Shown: positions 25,847 through 34,697 of the stretch, one piece after another
How positions within the stretch are numbered: position 1 is the first letter of the stretch
Layout of the letters: each line of letters starts with the position of its first letter
Assembly (NCBI GenBank): GCA_900469625.1
Contig: UBXV01000014.1
Coordinates: 177,314-241,313, forward strand
From: Hyphomicrobiales bacterium
GTDB lineage: Bacteria; Pseudomonadota; Alphaproteobacteria; Rhizobiales; Rhizobiaceae
Direction: 5' to 3'
Length of the DNA: 64,000 bases
Notes under the pieces: model-generated
The model's input: only the letters and a program-made list of their open reading frames with translations
Told to the model about the DNA's origin: nothing
Databases searched by the model: none
Translations under genes and position numbers: made by a program

Positions 25847-26518
25847 TCACGCTTCGCCGCGATCCACCCTCGCCCTCTCGAGCAGGGTGATCACTTCGGC
25901 ATCCGACGTCTGCTCGAAGTCCCGGTAATGCAGGCCGACGGCACGAAAGAAGGCAGGGGCGGACAGGCAGACGATGCCATCGACCTTCGATCGCAGGCTT
26001 GCGATCGCGCTTGCCGGGGCGACCGGCACCGCCAGAAGCAGATGCCCGACATCGCTCAGACGCAGTGCCTCGATCGCCGCCCGGATCGTGCCGCCGGTGG
26101 CGATGCCGTCGTCGACGAGCACGACATTGCGCTGTCGCGGCGATAGCGGCTGGCGCTCTCCGAGATAAAGCTGGCGCCGCCTGGCGATCTCGGCGCGCTG
26201 GCGCTCGGCTTCGGCGGCGAGGTAGCCGCGCGGCGGCCTGACCAGGCGCACGGCCTCGCGGTTGAGCACCAGCCTTTCCTCCTGACCGTCGACCAATGCG
26301 CCAAGGCCGAATTCCGGATGGCCGGGTGCGCCGATCTTGCGCGCGATCAGCACTTCGAGCGGCGCGCCGAGCGCGATCGCGATCTCGAAGGCAACCGGCA
26401 CGCCACCGCGTGGCAGCGCCATGACCAACGGCTCCGGCAGCACCTCGCCGGCCACGGCCGCGGCGAGCCTGCGACCGGCATCTGCCCTGTCTTCGAAGAA
26501 TGCCGGCGTGCTGAACAT
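25847..26518 (-). CDS. phosphoribosyltransferase domain protein
   Basis: About 223 aa from ATG 26518 (MFSTPAFFEDRADAGRRLA), preceded by GGGAGAGGGGCC, a strong ribosome-binding site. The type I PRTase loop VVLVDDGIATGGTIRAAIEAL is intact, and the N-terminus has LVMALPRGGVPVAFEIAIALGAPLEVLIARKIGAPGHPEFGLGAL. This is the stand-alone PRTase-like family often found with dienelactone hydrolase or erythromycin-esterase-like domains. Its base substrate is undefined; ComF/Apt-like activity is only a guess. Divergent from the GGDEF gene at 26767. Confidence 0.8.
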   Translation of the reverse strand: MFSTPAFFEDRADAGRRLAAAVAGEVLPEPLVMALPRGGVPVAFEIAIALGAPLEVLIARKIGAPGHPEFGLGALVDGQEERLVLNREAVRLVRPPRGYLAAEAERQRAEIARRRQLYLGERQPLSPRQRNVVLVDDGIATGGTIRAAIEALRLSDVGHLLLAVPVAPASAIASLRSKVDGIVCLSAPAFFRAVGLHYRDFEQTSDAEVITLLERARVDRGEA

Positions 26519-26766
26519 CGGCCCCTCTCCCGGCCCCAAGGACGTTCTCCGGTCAGCCGACCTGGCCCCACCGGACCGCAAAATCGCCGACCGCCCGGCA
26601 GTTGTTGCCCCGCATCGGTGGACAACCGTGCCAATCTCGGCATTCGCTCAAATTGCAGCGAATTTCGCCGGGTTTCGTTAAGGCGCCAAAGCTACCAATT
26701 GACCTTGCGCATTTGGCTTTGACGCAAGCCGCCTTCTTCGATTTTAGCACGACGGGCCGTTTCGAA

Positions 26767-28011
26767 ATGAGCTTTCTTCCTGCCTTATCGATCATATCCC
26801 TGCTGGTCATGCTGCCGGTGCTGCTGTCGTTGCGCAAGGCCGCGACGCCGGGCGCCGAGGCGTTCGCCTCCGGCTGCGCGGCGACGGCCGTCGCCATGAC
26901 CCTGGTGATGCTGTCCGAGATCCCGTCACTACGCCCACTGGTGCTTGTCGGCTATGCCTTGCTTGGCGTCGCCTGCCTGTCCGTCCTATCCGGCTTCAAG
27001 GCGTTTTTCGAACTGCCCACATGGTGGCCTGCGGTCCTGGCGCTCGGCGCGACCCTGTTTGCGACTCTCCTCGCACTCGGCACCGGCGGTCCCGACAGCG
27101 CCGCCGCCCGCGCGCTGATCGCACTCGGCATTGCCGCCGCCGCCTTCGTCATCCTTTCCATATCCACGCTCCGGTTGCGCACCGTAAGCGATCCGATGGC
27201 GCGCCGCGCCATCGTCGTCGGCGCCGCCATTGCCGGTGTCACGCTTCTGCATATCGCCGCGCATTCGCCGGCGGCCACCGTGAACCAGGCCGGCCCCGCA
27301 GCCGATGTTGCCTGGAATTTCGCCCAGGCCGCCACCTGGCTGCTCTATATGCCGATCCTGTTTCTGGGCGTCATCCTGATGGCGCATGACCGTGTCATCG
27401 CCGAACTCAAGACCACCATTGCCCGCGACGAGCTGACGGGTGCCTTGTCGCGGCGCGCCTTCATCGATCTCGGCGAGCGCGTCTTTGCCGCTTGCGTCGC
27501 CCACAACCGGCCTGCCGCCTTCCTCCTGCTCGACCTCGACTACTTCAAGCAGATCAACGATCGTTATGGTCATGCCGCCGGCGATGCCGCACTCGGCCAT
27601 TTCGCCAGCACTGTGAGCGCCTGTCTTGCGGGACGCGGCACGTTCGGCCGTATCGGCGGCGAAGAATTCGGCGTGGTCCTGTCGAACCACACGGAAGGCG
27701 AAGCGTTTCTGCTTGCCGAGGAAATCGGCCGCACGGTCCGCGAAACACCGGTCGGGCGCCTTGGCCAGCCGATCCGGCTGACCGTCAGTATCGGGGTCGC
27801 CAGCGCCAGCGCCGGCGATACCATGACCGACGTGATGGTCAGGGCCGACATGGCGCTCTATGCCTCCAAGGCGGACGGCCGCGACCGCTGCACGATCGCC
27901 GGACGCCTGCTGCCGGATGCAAGCACCCGCGCACTTGCTGCCGCCGCTGCCCAGTTGCGGGCGGCCGACGACTTCTCCCTCATGCCGCAACTGCTTCGCG
28001 ATACCGGCTGA
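26767..28011 (+). CDS. membrane GGDEF diguanylate cyclase
   Basis: 414 aa from ATG 26767. The frame is open upstream, but the first hydrophobic helix starts right at MSFLPALSIISLLVMLPVLLSL. About six membrane helices (residues 1-210) form a sensory module with no recognised ligand motif. The GGDEF domain follows: RDELTGALSRRAF, LDLDYFKQINDRYGHAAGDAAL, GRIGGEEFGVVL and LTVSIGVASASAG, then DMALYASKADGRDRCTIAG. The GGEEF active site is intact. With the gene at 4945-5817 it is the second diguanylate cyclase of the window. Confidence 0.9.
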   Translation: MSFLPALSIISLLVMLPVLLSLRKAATPGAEAFASGCAATAVAMTLVMLSEIPSLRPLVLVGYALLGVACLSVLSGFKAFFELPTWWPAVLALGATLFATLLALGTGGPDSAAARALIALGIAAAAFVILSISTLRLRTVSDPMARRAIVVGAAIAGVTLLHIAAHSPAATVNQAGPAADVAWNFAQAATWLLYMPILFLGVILMAHDRVIAELKTTIARDELTGALSRRAFIDLGERVFAACVAHNRPAAFLLLDLDYFKQINDRYGHAAGDAALGHFASTVSACLAGRGTFGRIGGEEFGVVLSNHTEGEAFLLAEEIGRTVRETPVGRLGQPIRLTVSIGVASASAGDTMTDVMVRADMALYASKADGRDRCTIAGRLLPDASTRALAAAAAQLRAADDFSLMPQLLRDTG

Positions 28012-28143
28012 TCCTGAAGAGCCGCAAGAGCCCGCAGGCACGCCCCCATGCCGCGCCCCGGGTTGCGCCCCATGTTGCCATGGCGATCTTGCATTGATCT
28101 GGCCAGAACCTATGTGAACGGTGACACCTTCAGGAGGAAATTC

Positions 28144-28644
28144 ATGTCCCGTTCGTTCCGCGCCTCGATCCTGGCCGGTCTTGCTGTTCTTGTCGCATCG
28201 GTTACGCCCCTGCGTGCCGAAACCGTCGGCGAAGTCGGGGTCGACTGGCTCGGCAACGACATCATCGTCGACGCCGTCAGCGATCCCAAAGTCAAGGGCG
28301 TCACCTGCCACGTCACCTATTTCGATCGCGGCGTCATCGATCGGCTGAAGAACGGCAACTGGTTCGAGGACCCCTCCAACAACTCGATCGCCTGCCGCCA
28401 GACCGGCCCGATCGAGATCGGCGACATCGAGCTTTCAAAGGAAGGCGAGGAAGTCTTCCGCTCGGGCCTGTCGCTGATCTGGAAGGACCTGCTCGTCACC
28501 CGGATCTACGACCGCAAGAACGACACGCTGATCTATCTCGCCCATTCGCGCGAATTGACCGACGGTTCGGCCAAGATGTCGATCACGACGATCCCGCTCT
28601 ATGGCCAGACCGTCAACTGGCAGCAGGGCAAGCCCAAGCCCTGA
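28144..28644 (+). CDS. creA: CreA family periplasmic protein
   Basis: A 166-aa secreted protein. AGGAGGAAATTC just upstream fixes the ATG at 28144. A signal peptide (ILAGLAVLVASVTPLRA) is followed by ETVGEVGVDWLGNDIIVDAVSDPKVKGVTCHVTYFDRGVIDRLKNGNWFEDPSNNSIACRQTGPI, the CreA signature, with the conserved Cys pair. The function of CreA is still undefined despite wide conservation. A strong terminator follows 46 bp after the stop, so it is a single-gene unit. Confidence 0.92.
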   Translation: MSRSFRASILAGLAVLVASVTPLRAETVGEVGVDWLGNDIIVDAVSDPKVKGVTCHVTYFDRGVIDRLKNGNWFEDPSNNSIACRQTGPIEIGDIELSKEGEEVFRSGLSLIWKDLLVTRIYDRKNDTLIYLAHSRELTDGSAKMSITTIPLYGQTVNWQQGKPKP

Positions 28645-28690
28645 CGCGAGCCTCGGCCACATCGCCAAGGCGTAATCGGTGAAAAATCAA

Positions 28691-28721
28691 CCCTCCCGAA
28701 GTCCTGTTCCGGGAGGGTTTT
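28691..28721 (+). terminator. intrinsic terminator after creA
   Basis: CCCTCCCG (28691-28698) pairs with CGGGAGGG (28710-28717) and is followed by TTTTG, a standard Rho-independent terminator for creA. Confidence 0.85.
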
Positions 28722-28775
28722 GTCACTCGCCAGTCCCCACAACCGGCGTCGATCGATGCTTGGAAGGTTCTATGA

Positions 28776-29075
28776 TCAGTAGCTGGGCGGCACGATACCT
28801 TGATAATAGTCGCCGTCGCCGCCCTGATAGCGGTCGTTCGCCGGCTGCTGGTAAACGCGCGGCGGCGTGGTTCTATAGATGCTTCCGGTCGACATGCGAT
28901 CGACCGACGTGGAATGGGTCGCCATCGGGGCGGCCATGACGCGATGCTGTGTTCCGGGAGGATTGTTGACGTCGATTCCCGGATAGTAGCTGTCGGCGAA
29001 TGCCGGAGCCGCGATACCGGTGATTGCGGTTGTCAGAACCAATGCAGCAAGTGAGTTTCTCAGAGACGTTGTCAT
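28776..29075 (-). CDS. small secreted hypothetical protein
   Basis: 99 aa from ATG 29075, which is preceded by AGGAG at 8-nt spacing. A signal peptide (LAALVLTTAITGIAAPAFA) gives a mature chain of about 72 residues rich in Pro, Tyr, Gln, Ser and Thr (DSYYPGIDVNNPPGTQ..., ending GIVPPSY), without cysteines. It looks disordered and surface-exposed, like many short rhizobial periplasmic proteins. It was not recognised as any characterised family. Confidence 0.65.
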   Translation of the reverse strand: MTTSLRNSLAALVLTTAITGIAAPAFADSYYPGIDVNNPPGTQHRVMAAPMATHSTSVDRMSTGSIYRTTPPRVYQQPANDRYQGGDGDYYQGIVPPSY

Positions 29076-29467
29076 GACATAAACTCCTATGTCGTTGTTT
29101 GCACCACCCGGCCTCCGTTCGGGTAGGGCAAGAACGTACCATACACCCACTTGTTCCTCGGTTGTTGATGACGTTTCGCTCACATAATCTCGTGCAACCG
29201 TGATGCACATTACCCAACTGTAACTTGACCGTCAGGGATCAAGCAGGCGTCTGCCGCCGTACTTGTTCAACAAGTGATTGAGGGAACTCGATTTTCCACG
29301 ACCGAAAGGGTGAGCGCCAACGTCGCGTTGGCCCCAGTCTTGCCGCTTTTTCGCGGCCTCCCGGATGAAACCGGCCAAACCTGCGAAAAGTTCCAGGAGC
29401 CGGAAAAGCAGAACGGCCCGGTACAGGGTCCCGAGCCGCCGCAAAAGTCTCTGTGCTGGCGCCGCGA
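29076..29467. other. 392-bp intergenic region between cheW and the small secreted gene
   Basis: It contains a perfect 15-bp palindrome, ACTTGTTCAACAAGT, at 29261-29275. A minus-strand reading frame at 29232-29522 overlaps the end of cheW in another frame; its Leu/Arg-rich sequence is unlike its neighbours and has no ribosome-binding site, so it is not called as a gene. Confidence 0.4.
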
Positions 29468-29932
29468 TCAGGCCGCCTGGGCGAGCTCGTCGGCAATCAC
29501 CGTGTCGAGGTTGAGGAAGCACACCATGGTCTTTTCAAGCGCCACGATGCCACGGCAGAAGGCGCGCTGCGCCTCCGGAATGATCTCCGGCGCAGGCTGC
29601 AGGTCTTCGCTCTTAATCGTCATCATGTCGGACACCTGCTCGACGAGCAGGCCGACCAGCTTGCCGGCGATATCGGTGACGATGATCGCCGAACGCTCCG
29701 ACGGCTCGGTCATCTTCATGCCGAGGCGGCAGGCCATGTCGATGACCGGGATCACCGCGCCACGCAGGTTGATGAGGCCGAGCACATATGGCGGCGTATG
29801 CGGCATCGGCGTCACCGGCGCCCAGCCGCGGATTTCGCGGATCGCCATGATGTCGATGCAGAATTCCTGGTCGCCCAGATGGAACGAGACGATTTCGAGA
29901 TAGGCGCCGGACTGCTTGATTGCGTTGGACAT
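29468..29932 (-). CDS. cheW: CheW chemotaxis coupling protein
   Basis: A 154-aa CheW: YLEIVSFHLGDQEFCIDIMAIREIRGWAPVTPMPHTPPYVLGLINLRGAVIPVIDMACRLG..., the two-subdomain beta-barrel that links receptors to CheA. The conserved NLRG and the REIR segment that contacts receptor tips are present. It starts 3 bp after the stop of the receptor gene, so MCP and CheW are one operon. The main che cluster with CheA is not in the window. Confidence 0.93.
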   Translation of the reverse strand: MSNAIKQSGAYLEIVSFHLGDQEFCIDIMAIREIRGWAPVTPMPHTPPYVLGLINLRGAVIPVIDMACRLGMKMTEPSERSAIIVTDIAGKLVGLLVEQVSDMMTIKSEDLQPAPEIIPEAQRAFCRGIVALEKTMVCFLNLDTVIADELAQAA

Positions 29933-29934
29933 GA

Positions 29935-32064
29935 TCAGAATTCTTCCCAATTCTCACCGGAGGCCGACGTCGATGGCACGGAGCCCGGTTGGTTGCCGAA
30001 TGCGCCCGCAAGCTTGCCCATGAGGGCCTTGGCGGGAGATGGAGCTGGACGCGAGGTCGATTTTGCCGAAGCGAGGTTGCGAAGCGGCACGGCCCTTTCG
30101 GTGCCCCGCGGCACCAGCCTTGCCGACGACGACGTTATCGATGCCGGGGCGGCCGTCGCTTTCGTCTGGACGGGCGGCGCTGCGGGCTTCACGCTCGGTG
30201 CTGCCTGTGGGGGCGCGTTCGAGCGCATGGATGCGTGAACGGCACGCCCCTCGTGGAACTGGCCGACGAGCTGCGTCAGTTTTTCCGCGTCCTGCGCCAG
30301 CGTGTGGCTGGAGGCATTGGTCTGCTCGACCATCGCTGCGTTCTGCTGGGTCATCTGGTCGAGCTGACCGACAGCCGTGCTGATCTCGTTGAGCCCGGTC
30401 GACTGCTCGCGCGCCGCCATGACGATGGAGCTCATGTGCTCATTGATGCGGGCGACGTCGGCGCCGATGCGGCCGAGCGCTTCGCCCGTCGCCTGCACCA
30501 GCCGCACGCCGGTGCCGACCTCGTTGCCCGAGCGGCTGACGAGCGTCTTGATATCCTTGGCGGCACCTGCGGCGCGCTGTGCCAGTTCGCGCACTTCCTG
30601 CGCGACCACAGCAAAGCCCTTGCCGGCTTCCCCTGCCCGCGCCGCCTCGACGCCGGCATTCAGCGCCAGGAGATTGGTCTGGAAGGCGATCTCGTCGATG
30701 ACGTTGATGATCTTGCCGATTTCGCGCGACGCATCCTCGATGCGGGCCATGGCGTCGATCGCCTCGCCGACGATGCGGCCGGATTCCTGCGCGTTGGTGC
30801 GGGTGTCGTCGACCATGCGGCTCGCCTCTTCGGCGCGCTGGGTGGCGGTGCGGACCGTCACGGTAATCTCGTCGAGCGCCGCGGACGTCTGCTCCAGCGA
30901 GGCTGCCTGCTTTTCGGTGCGCCGCGCCAGGTCGTCGGCGGCGCTGCGCATCTGGCGGCCGTTCGTCTCGATCGAGAGCGCGTTTTCCTTGACGTTGAAG
31001 AGCACGTCGCGCAGGCGCTCGACCGTCTGGTTGAAGTTGCGGCGCAGCGTATCGAGGTTGCCGTCGAAGGGCCGGTCGATGGTGACGGCGAGATCGCCTT
31101 CGGCAAGCTGCGTCAGCGCGTGGCCGAGACTGTCGACCGCCGCCTGAATGCGGCGCACCGCTTCGTCGCGCTCGCCCTGCTGCTGCTCGCGTTCCTTCTC
31201 GATCTCCCGGCGGCTGGCTGCCGCATTCTGTTCGAGCGACTGCTTTTCGATCGCCGTTGCGCGGAAGAGATCGACCGAGCGGGCCATGGCGCCGATCTCG
31301 TCGCCCCGATCGAGTGCGTCGACCTTGGCGCCGAGCTCACCCTTCTGGATGCGCTGCATGCTGTCGCGCAGCCCCAGGATGCCGCGGCGCAACGTTGCGC
31401 CATGAAACCAGAGGAGGCCAAGCAGGGTCGCCATCGCCACGAGGCCGACGGCACTCTGCATCCAGAGCGCGTTGGCCGACACGGCTCGCGCCTCGTCGAC
31501 CCGTGTCTTCACCAACTCGGTCGCAGCCTCCGAAAGCTGCGACAGTGCCAGGCCGACCCGTTCGCCGGCACCGTCGATCGCGTCGTCGATCTTGCCGAAT
31601 TCGTCGGTCGAAGCCTTGCCTTCGACCAATGCCTTCAAATCGACGCCGATCGCCTGGCGCAGTTCGGCGAGATCCGCCTCGAAGGTGGAAAGGGCATCCG
31701 TGCGCCCGAGCAGCCCTGCAAGTGCGTTGATATCGGCAGTGCTGGCCTCGAGCCGTGCGAGCGTGGCGGCAATACCGGCGGCGCGCTCGGGATGGATGAC
31801 ACCTTCGTCGCGGTCGACGATCGTATCCATCGCGTTGAGCACCAGATTGGAGGTGGCAAGACGCATCTCGTCGACGGTGGTCAGGCCGCGCTGCGCGGTG
31901 ATGGCGCCATTCAGCGCCTCGTTCGAGCTGATGTCCTCGTACCAGCCGACACCGAACACGGTGCCGAAACCGAGGAAAGCGGCACCGGCAAGCGTGGCAA
32001 GCCGTTGGCTGACGGAGAGATTCTTCTTGAAGGGCGCAGACGTTGCGGTCATTGAGCAGTCCAT
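29935..32064 (-). CDS. methyl-accepting chemotaxis protein with C-terminal NWEEF tether
   Basis: About 709 aa from ATG 32064; ATG 32052 is the alternative. TM1 (LATLAGAAFLGFGTVFGVGWY) and TM2 (LWMQSAVGLVAMATLLGLLWF) flank a roughly 170-residue helical periplasmic sensor domain. A HAMP (HGATLRRGILGLRDSMQRIQKGELGAKVDALDRGDEIGAMARSVDLFRA) and a second HAMP-like unit (ALTQLAEGDLAVTIDRPFDGNLDTLRRNFN) follow. The signalling tip is IDEIAFQTNLLALNAGVEAARAGEAGKGFAVVAQEVRELAQRA. The last residues, GENWEEF, form the C-terminal pentapeptide that tethers CheR/CheB in high-abundance receptors. The ligand is unknown. Co-transcribed with cheW. Confidence 0.92.
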   Translation of the reverse strand: MDCSMTATSAPFKKNLSVSQRLATLAGAAFLGFGTVFGVGWYEDISSNEALNGAITAQRGLTTVDEMRLATSNLVLNAMDTIVDRDEGVIHPERAAGIAATLARLEASTADINALAGLLGRTDALSTFEADLAELRQAIGVDLKALVEGKASTDEFGKIDDAIDGAGERVGLALSQLSEAATELVKTRVDEARAVSANALWMQSAVGLVAMATLLGLLWFHGATLRRGILGLRDSMQRIQKGELGAKVDALDRGDEIGAMARSVDLFRATAIEKQSLEQNAAASRREIEKEREQQQGERDEAVRRIQAAVDSLGHALTQLAEGDLAVTIDRPFDGNLDTLRRNFNQTVERLRDVLFNVKENALSIETNGRQMRSAADDLARRTEKQAASLEQTSAALDEITVTVRTATQRAEEASRMVDDTRTNAQESGRIVGEAIDAMARIEDASREIGKIINVIDEIAFQTNLLALNAGVEAARAGEAGKGFAVVAQEVRELAQRAAGAAKDIKTLVSRSGNEVGTGVRLVQATGEALGRIGADVARINEHMSSIVMAAREQSTGLNEISTAVGQLDQMTQQNAAMVEQTNASSHTLAQDAEKLTQLVGQFHEGRAVHASMRSNAPPQAAPSVKPAAPPVQTKATAAPASITSSSARLVPRGTERAVPLRNLASAKSTSRPAPSPAKALMGKLAGAFGNQPGSVPSTSASGENWEEF

Positions 32065-32384
32065 GGTCACGGACCTGCCCACCTGAGCGAAGTCCTCCGT
32101 TAAAATCGATGCGGAAAGCCGGGCTCGATCAAACCGGATGACGTCATGTCATGTAGAGGTGAAGCACTTCACCCGCGTTGGCAAAACACTGGCAAAGAGA
32201 CCTTAAGCATTCGCTAAGCCGGCCCTCGAAACCTGGGGAGAAACCCCTGAGTCACGCGATGCTCTGGCTGATACGGACCAGCCCCTTGAAGCCAATTTCT
32301 TGAAGAGTGCCCGGCCGAAGCGCAATCACTGCCCGTGCGCCATCGGAGCCTTCCCCTTGGCGCGATGGATGCTATGATGCCGGC
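32065..32384. other. upstream region of the MCP-cheW operon
   Basis: A 320-bp spacer to the divergent small membrane gene. GGTGAAG (32158-32164) and CTTCACC (32167-32173) form a 7-bp inverted repeat around 2 bp, about 95 bp upstream of the receptor start, a possible operator. No gene was seen. Confidence 0.4.
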
Positions 32385-32543
32385 ATGAACACCAGACTTG
32401 AGAAATCCCTCCGGCTTCCGCTTCTTGCGGGTCTCGCCCTGGCGTTGGCGCTGGTGGCGGTTCTTGCGTTCCGCGGCTGGATGGCAAACGGCGCCGAGAT
32501 GTTCCTGGCGCTCGCCCAGTCGGGCCTTGCATGGTGCCTGTGA
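32385..32543 (+). CDS. 52-aa single-pass membrane protein, hypothetical
   Basis: MNTRLEKSLRLPLLAGLALALALVAVLAFRGWMANGAEMFLALAQSGLAWCL. A basic N-terminus, one hydrophobic helix (about 12-29), then a short amphipathic segment ending in Cys-Leu. The start at ATG 32385 comes after ATGATGCCGGC, with no strong ribosome-binding site. It precedes the Sco1 gene by 148 bp on the same strand, so a link to cytochrome oxidase assembly is possible but not shown. The clean one-helix topology argues for a real small protein. Confidence 0.5.
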   Translation: MNTRLEKSLRLPLLAGLALALALVAVLAFRGWMANGAEMFLALAQSGLAWCL

Positions 32544-32691
32544 ACCGGGTTGCCCGCCGAGTGAAATCCGCCTCAACATGAAGTGATCGCCTGCGGCAAT
32601 TGTCCCATTTGCGCGGCTGCAAGGGAGACGGTATCAACAGCCGATCAACCTGATATGGCCGGCCAAGGCCCCAACACAATCGGTAGCACCC

Positions 32692-33291
32692 ATGAAAACC
32701 ATTCGCATCGCCCTTTGGGCCGCCGTCGTCGTCATGGCCGGCGTTCTCGGCTGGCTGACCTACGAAATGACCCAGTCCAAGCAGCAGGTGGCATCCGGCC
32801 CCTTCGGCGTGCCCTTCACGCTGGTGGCTCAGGACGGCAAGGCGATCACCGAAAAGGCCTTCACGGGCAAGCCGACCGCGCTGTTCTTCGGCTTCACCCA
32901 TTGCCCCGAAGTCTGCCCGACGACGCTGTTCGAATTGAACGGCTGGCTGGAGAAGGTCGATCCCGAGGGCAACAAGCTGCAGGCCTACTTCATCACCGTC
33001 GACCCCGAGCGCGACACGCCGGAAATTCTCGGCCAGTACGTCTCCAACGTCTCCAAGCGCATCACCGGCATTTCCGGCCCGGCCGACAAGGTGCTGGAGA
33101 TGGTCAAGGGCTACCGCGTCTATGCCAAGAAGGTGCCGCTCGACGAAAAGCAGCCGGATGGCGACTACACCATGGACCATACGGCTTCGGTGTTCCTGCT
33201 TGACGCCGACGGCAAGTTCTCCGGTACCATCGCCTACGAGGAAAATCCCGAGACGGCGGTCAAGAAGCTCGAGAACCTCACCAAGGGCTAA
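32692..33291 (+). CDS. SCO1/SenC family copper chaperone
   Basis: A 199-aa membrane-anchored thioredoxin-fold protein. An N-terminal helix (IRIALWAAVVVMAGVLGWLTY) is followed by the periplasmic domain with the copper ligands in FTHCPEVCPTTLFEL (CxxxC) and the distal His in MDHTASVFLLD. The VDPERDTPEILGQYV motif is also diagnostic. It delivers copper or reduces the CuA site of cytochrome c oxidase. It is followed 165 bp later by prmA on the same strand. Confidence 0.92.
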   Translation: MKTIRIALWAAVVVMAGVLGWLTYEMTQSKQQVASGPFGVPFTLVAQDGKAITEKAFTGKPTALFFGFTHCPEVCPTTLFELNGWLEKVDPEGNKLQAYFITVDPERDTPEILGQYVSNVSKRITGISGPADKVLEMVKGYRVYAKKVPLDEKQPDGDYTMDHTASVFLLDADGKFSGTIAYEENPETAVKKLENLTKG

Positions 33292-33456
33292 GGACGGCCC
33301 GAGCATCGAGCGAACACATTTGCAAGCGCCGGCATCGTCCGGCGCTTTGCGTTTGCGCCGCATTCATGGTAGCGGCGGGGCCTGCAGCGCCGCGCGCCGG
33401 GCCATGCGCCGGATTGGGCGCGAAAAAGCAGGCAGCGTCAGCCGAAGGACAGGACC

Positions 33457-34332
33457 TTGAGCGAGATCAGACTTTTCGTCACCACCACCGAGAAGCGTGC
33501 GGAAGCCGTGCTCGACCGCATGAGCGAGGTCTTCGGCGAAGAGGATTTTGCCATCGGCACGACGGAAGTCGACGAAAAGCGCGACGTCTGGGAAGCCTCG
33601 ATCTACATGATGATGGCCGACGAGGACGAGGTGAAAGAGCGGCTGGTGCAAGCACTCGCCGACGGCTTTGCCGATCTTGCCATCGAGCGCGAAGTGCTGC
33701 CCGACATCGACTGGATCGCCAAGTCGCTCGAAGGCCTGGCGCCGGTGCGCGCCGGCCGCTTCGTCGTGCACGGCTCCCATGACCGCGACAAGGTCCGCAC
33801 CGGCGAAATCGCCATCGAGATCGAGGCGGGCCAGGCCTTCGGCACCGGCCATCACGGCACCACCGCCGGCTGCCTCGAAGTGCTGGCGACCGTGGCGCGC
33901 ACCCGCCTCGTGCGCAACGTGCTCGATCTCGGCACCGGCAGCGGCGTGCTCGCGATCGCGGCCTGGAAGCTCCTGCACGTGCCGGTGCTCGCGACCGACA
34001 TCGACCCGATCGCCACCCGCGTCGCCGAGGAAAACGCCCGCCGCAACGGCGTCGTCACCGGCATGACCTTCGCGACCGCGCCCGGCTTTCATTCCACGGC
34101 CTTCAGCGGCAACGGCCCGTTCGACCTCATCATCGCCAACATCCTCGCACGGCCCTTGATGAAGATGGCGCCGCAACTGACCGCCAACCTCGCCCCCGGC
34201 GGCTCGGTCATCCTGTCGGGCATCCTTGCCGAACAGCGCTGGAAGGTGCTTGCCCACTATAACGGCCAGCATCTGCGCCACGTGCGCACAATCTGGCGCA
34301 ACGGCTGGGTGACGATCCACCTGGAGAAGTAA
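33457..34332 (+). CDS. prmA: ribosomal protein L11 methyltransferase
   Basis: 291 aa from a TTG start at 33457, preceded by GAAGGACAGGACC; no in-frame ATG gives a full N-terminus. The N-terminal L11-recognition domain is followed by a Rossmann methyltransferase domain: AFGTGHHGTTAGCLEVL, VLDLGTGSGVLAIAAWKL (SAM motif I), TDIDPIATRVAEENARRNGV and LIIANILARPLMKMAPQL (catalytic NxL-type motif IV). Length and motifs match PrmA, which trimethylates L11. Confidence 0.94.
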   Translation: MSEIRLFVTTTEKRAEAVLDRMSEVFGEEDFAIGTTEVDEKRDVWEASIYMMMADEDEVKERLVQALADGFADLAIEREVLPDIDWIAKSLEGLAPVRAGRFVVHGSHDRDKVRTGEIAIEIEAGQAFGTGHHGTTAGCLEVLATVARTRLVRNVLDLGTGSGVLAIAAWKLLHVPVLATDIDPIATRVAEENARRNGVVTGMTFATAPGFHSTAFSGNGPFDLIIANILARPLMKMAPQLTANLAPGGSVILSGILAEQRWKVLAHYNGQHLRHVRTIWRNGWVTIHLEK

Positions 34333-34682
34333 TTTCGGCTCTGAAGGGGACGTTGAGTCTGCCCCTCATCCGCCTGCCGGCACCTTCTCCCCGCCAGCGG
34401 GGAGAAGGCAATTGTGGCACCGAACCACCCACCACCGCTCGCGGCCCGAGAGCCAAGAACACCCCCGCAGAAATGTCCCGCTGTCCGATAAATGACATCT
34501 GAGGTCACCGCCTCCCGGTGAGCCAACCAACGCGCACGTCCCCTCGCCCCGCCTGCGGGGAGAGGGTTAGGGTGAGGGGCAGCCGTGGACAAGAATGAGA
34601 GCCGTCGCCGCACGGACATTCGAACGACAAAGCCCAGCGGTCTTCGCGTCTGCTTAGCGTCCCGCCACGTTTTCAGAACCCC
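34333..34682. repeat. REP/RIME-like palindromic intergenic elements
   Basis: Two near-identical GC hairpins flank 130 bp: CCTTCTCCCCGC (34383-34394) with GCGGGGAGAAGG (34397-34408), and CCCTCGCCCCGC (34541-34552) with GCGGGGAGAGGG (34555-34566). The latter is followed by TTAGGGTGAGGGGC. These sequences (CCCTCAC-CCTAACCCTCTCCCCGC type) are abundant intergenic palindromes in rhizobial genomes, reminiscent of RIME elements. No coding capacity was seen. Confidence 0.75.
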
Positions 34683-34697
34683 GAGAGAAAACGAAAA

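Noticed and set aside
29232..29522. A 96-codon minus-strand frame downstream of cheW
   Set aside because: It overlaps the cheW end out of frame, lacks a ribosome-binding site and shows no recognised family; might be a relic but cannot be supported.
34383..34566. Short spaced palindromes considered as a CRISPR-like array
   Set aside because: Only two hairpins, 130 bp apart, with no regular repeat-spacer units and no cas genes; they match REP/RIME-type repeats.
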